Part shown: piece after piece, positions 14,569-15,659 of the stretch | How the letters are laid out: each line of letters opens with the position of its first letter | Numbering within the stretch: the first letter of the stretch is position 1 | Assembly (NCBI GenBank): GCA_964484395.1 | Contig: CAZAFM010000060.1 | Location: forward strand, 1-15,659 | Direction of reading: 5' to 3' | DNA length: 15,659 nucleotides | Origin: CAZAFM01 sp964484395 | GTDB taxonomy: Bacteria; Campylobacterota; Campylobacteria; Campylobacterales; CAZAFM01 | Program-made: the position numbers and the translations under genes | Notes under the pieces: model-generated | What the model was told of the DNA's origin: nothing | The model's input: the letters and a program-made list of their open reading frames with translations, nothing else | The model's database searches: none

Positions 14569-15659
14569 TCAATCTATACTAAACCACCCTTTTATCTTAT
14601 TATACACCCCATCAAAGACCCCACTATGAGGCTCTGACTCATATCCAAAAGAGCTATGGAGCTTCTCAAGTAGCTCTCTTTGTTCACTGTTTAGCTTTTT
14701 AGGACTATTTATTTTAATCTGAACTATAAGATTTCCGTAACTTCCTGTATGCACATTTTTAACACCCTCTTTACTGAACCTAAACTGCTGTTTATCTTTT
14801 GTATCTATAGGTAGCTTTAGCTCTACTTCTCCTCTTAGAGTTGGTATTTTTATCTTCTCTTCTAGGAGTATCTGGGTAAAAAACACTGGTATCTCTAGAT
14901 ACAAATCATCATTATGTCTAACAAAATGCTCATCATTTTCAACTTCAACTATCAAATAGAGATCACCCCTCTGACCTGATTTAGCTACATTACCTTTACC
15001 ACCTACTCTTATTCTGTTTCCACTATCTACACCCTCTGGTATATCTATCTCTACGCTCTCTTTTTTGAGGTTATAGCCTTCGCCTTTACAAGTATTACAC
15101 TTCTCTTTTATGATACTACCTTCACCTCCACACACATGGCAAGTCTGAGAAAATGTCATAAAACCTTGACGCATAAATATTTGACCCTGACCACCACACT
15201 CAGAACAAGTGGTTTTTGTGCCTTCTTTTGCACCAGTTCCCATACAGTCTTCACAAAAAGTTTTGTATTCAAACTCTACTTCTTTTTTGCATCCAAAAAC
15301 AGCATCTTTGAAACTAAGCTTAATATCTACTCCAAGGTCTAGTGAATATCTTTCTTCTTTTCTGCGTCTTCTACTACCACCTCCGCCAAAGCCTGCTCCA
15401 AAGACAGATTCAAAAATAGAGCTTATATCATCAAATACATCTTCAAACCCTCTAGCACCAAAGCCTTCAAACCCACTACTCTCTAATCCTGCTTTACCAT
15501 ATCTATCATAAATAGCCCTTTTTTCACTATCACTAAGAACCTGATAGGCTTCATTTATAAGTTTGAACTTCTCTTCTGCCTCAGGATTATCTGGGTTTCT
15601 ATCTGGATGATACTTCATAGCCATTTTTCTGTAGGCTTTTTTTATCTCCCCACTGTCGC
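14569..15659 (-). CDS. dnaJ: Chaperone protein DnaJ (N-terminus cut by window edge)
   Basis: Hsp40 co-chaperone that delivers clients to DnaK and stimulates its ATPase in the cytoplasm. The frame stays open to the window edge; 362 residues are visible and alignment of the J-domain to E. coli DnaJ suggests that about 16 N-terminal residues are missing. Seen, in order: J-domain helix EIKKAYRKMAMKYHPDRN with the HPD motif; Gly/Phe-rich linker (GFEGFGARGF to GAGFGGGG, 15475-15375 or so); four CxxCxGxG zinc-finger repeats (CEDCMGTG, CSECGGQG, CHVCGGEG, CNTCKGEG) between about 15255 and 15080; and the two beta-barrel substrate-binding domains with the C-terminal dimerisation region. The internal ATG at 15624 is inside the J-domain and is not the start. 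No dnaK or grpE lies within the window. Identity is secure. Confidence 0.97.
   Translation of the reverse strand, partial: DSGEIKKAYRKMAMKYHPDRNPDNPEAEEKFKLINEAYQVLSDSEKRAIYDRYGKAGLESSGFEGFGARGFEDVFDDISSIFESVFGAGFGGGGSRRRRKEERYSLDLGVDIKLSFKDAVFGCKKEVEFEYKTFCEDCMGTGAKEGTKTTCSECGGQGQIFMRQGFMTFSQTCHVCGGEGSIIKEKCNTCKGEGYNLKKESVEIDIPEGVDSGNRIRVGGKGNVAKSGQRGDLYLIVEVENDEHFVRHNDDLYLEIPVFFTQILLEEKIKIPTLRGEVELKLPIDTKDKQQFRFSKEGVKNVHTGSYGNLIVQIKINSPKKLNSEQRELLEKLHSSFGYESEPHSGVFDGVYNKIKGWFSID

Noticed and set aside
15209..15511. Plus-strand proline/serine-rich frame opposite dnaJ
   Set aside because: The composition is the antisense of the Gly/Phe-rich linker and zinc fingers of DnaJ.

Overview
The window looks like chromosome from a low-GC, sulfur-oxidising member of the Campylobacterota (formerly Epsilonproteobacteria), of Sulfurimonas or Sulfurovum type. 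The reasons are the AT-rich coding style with many AGA and ATA codons, tight gene packing, a PEP synthase, a lipid-anchored c-type cytochrome, a Tat-exported sulfide:quinone oxidoreductase and a TAXI-type TRAP transporter. The genus is inference. No mobile element, CRISPR array, tRNA or rRNA was seen. No gene-free stretch exceeds 300 bases; the longest gaps are about 160 to 175 bases and hold promoters and short repeats.

Layout. (1) 1-1211, minus strand: 5' part of purL, cut by the window edge. (2) 1212-1370: divergent promoter region. (3) 1371-4261, plus strand: ppsA, overlapped by 4 bp by a small exported cysteine-free protein. (4) 4253-4993, minus strand: a FetB-type permease without its ATPase partner, tail-overlapping the previous gene by 9 bp. 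(5) 5050-5658, plus strand: a cytochrome c lipoprotein ending in a strong hairpin. (6) 5708-8155, minus strand: a P3A-type proton-pumping ATPase. (7) 8208-12911, minus strand: a compact five-gene unit, transcribed in the order TAXI binding protein, fused TRAP permease, FAHD1-like hydrolase, DsrE-fold protein, EI24/CysZ-like membrane protein. Stop and start codons overlap at three of its four junctions. (8) 13087-14493, minus strand: type II-like sulfide:quinone oxidoreductase with a Tat signal, behind a good extended -10 promoter. (9) 14569-15659, minus strand: dnaJ lacking about 16 N-terminal residues because of the window edge.

How the genes may work together (inference). The SQR would feed sulfide electrons into the quinone pool from the periplasmic face. 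The five-gene unit looks like uptake of a small carboxylate coupled to a hydrolase of the acylpyruvase/oxaloacetate type, with two accessory proteins whose families are often tied to sulfur transport or trafficking. The proton ATPase just downstream, TRAP uptake (normally driven by an ion gradient) and PEP synthase (pyruvate to PEP) fit a chemolithotroph that combines CO2 fixation with carboxylate scavenging.

Several start codons were chosen from Shine-Dalgarno spacing rather than the longest open frame: the ATPase at 8155, the DsrE-fold protein at 9247, the TRAP permease at 11911 and the TAXI protein at 12911.
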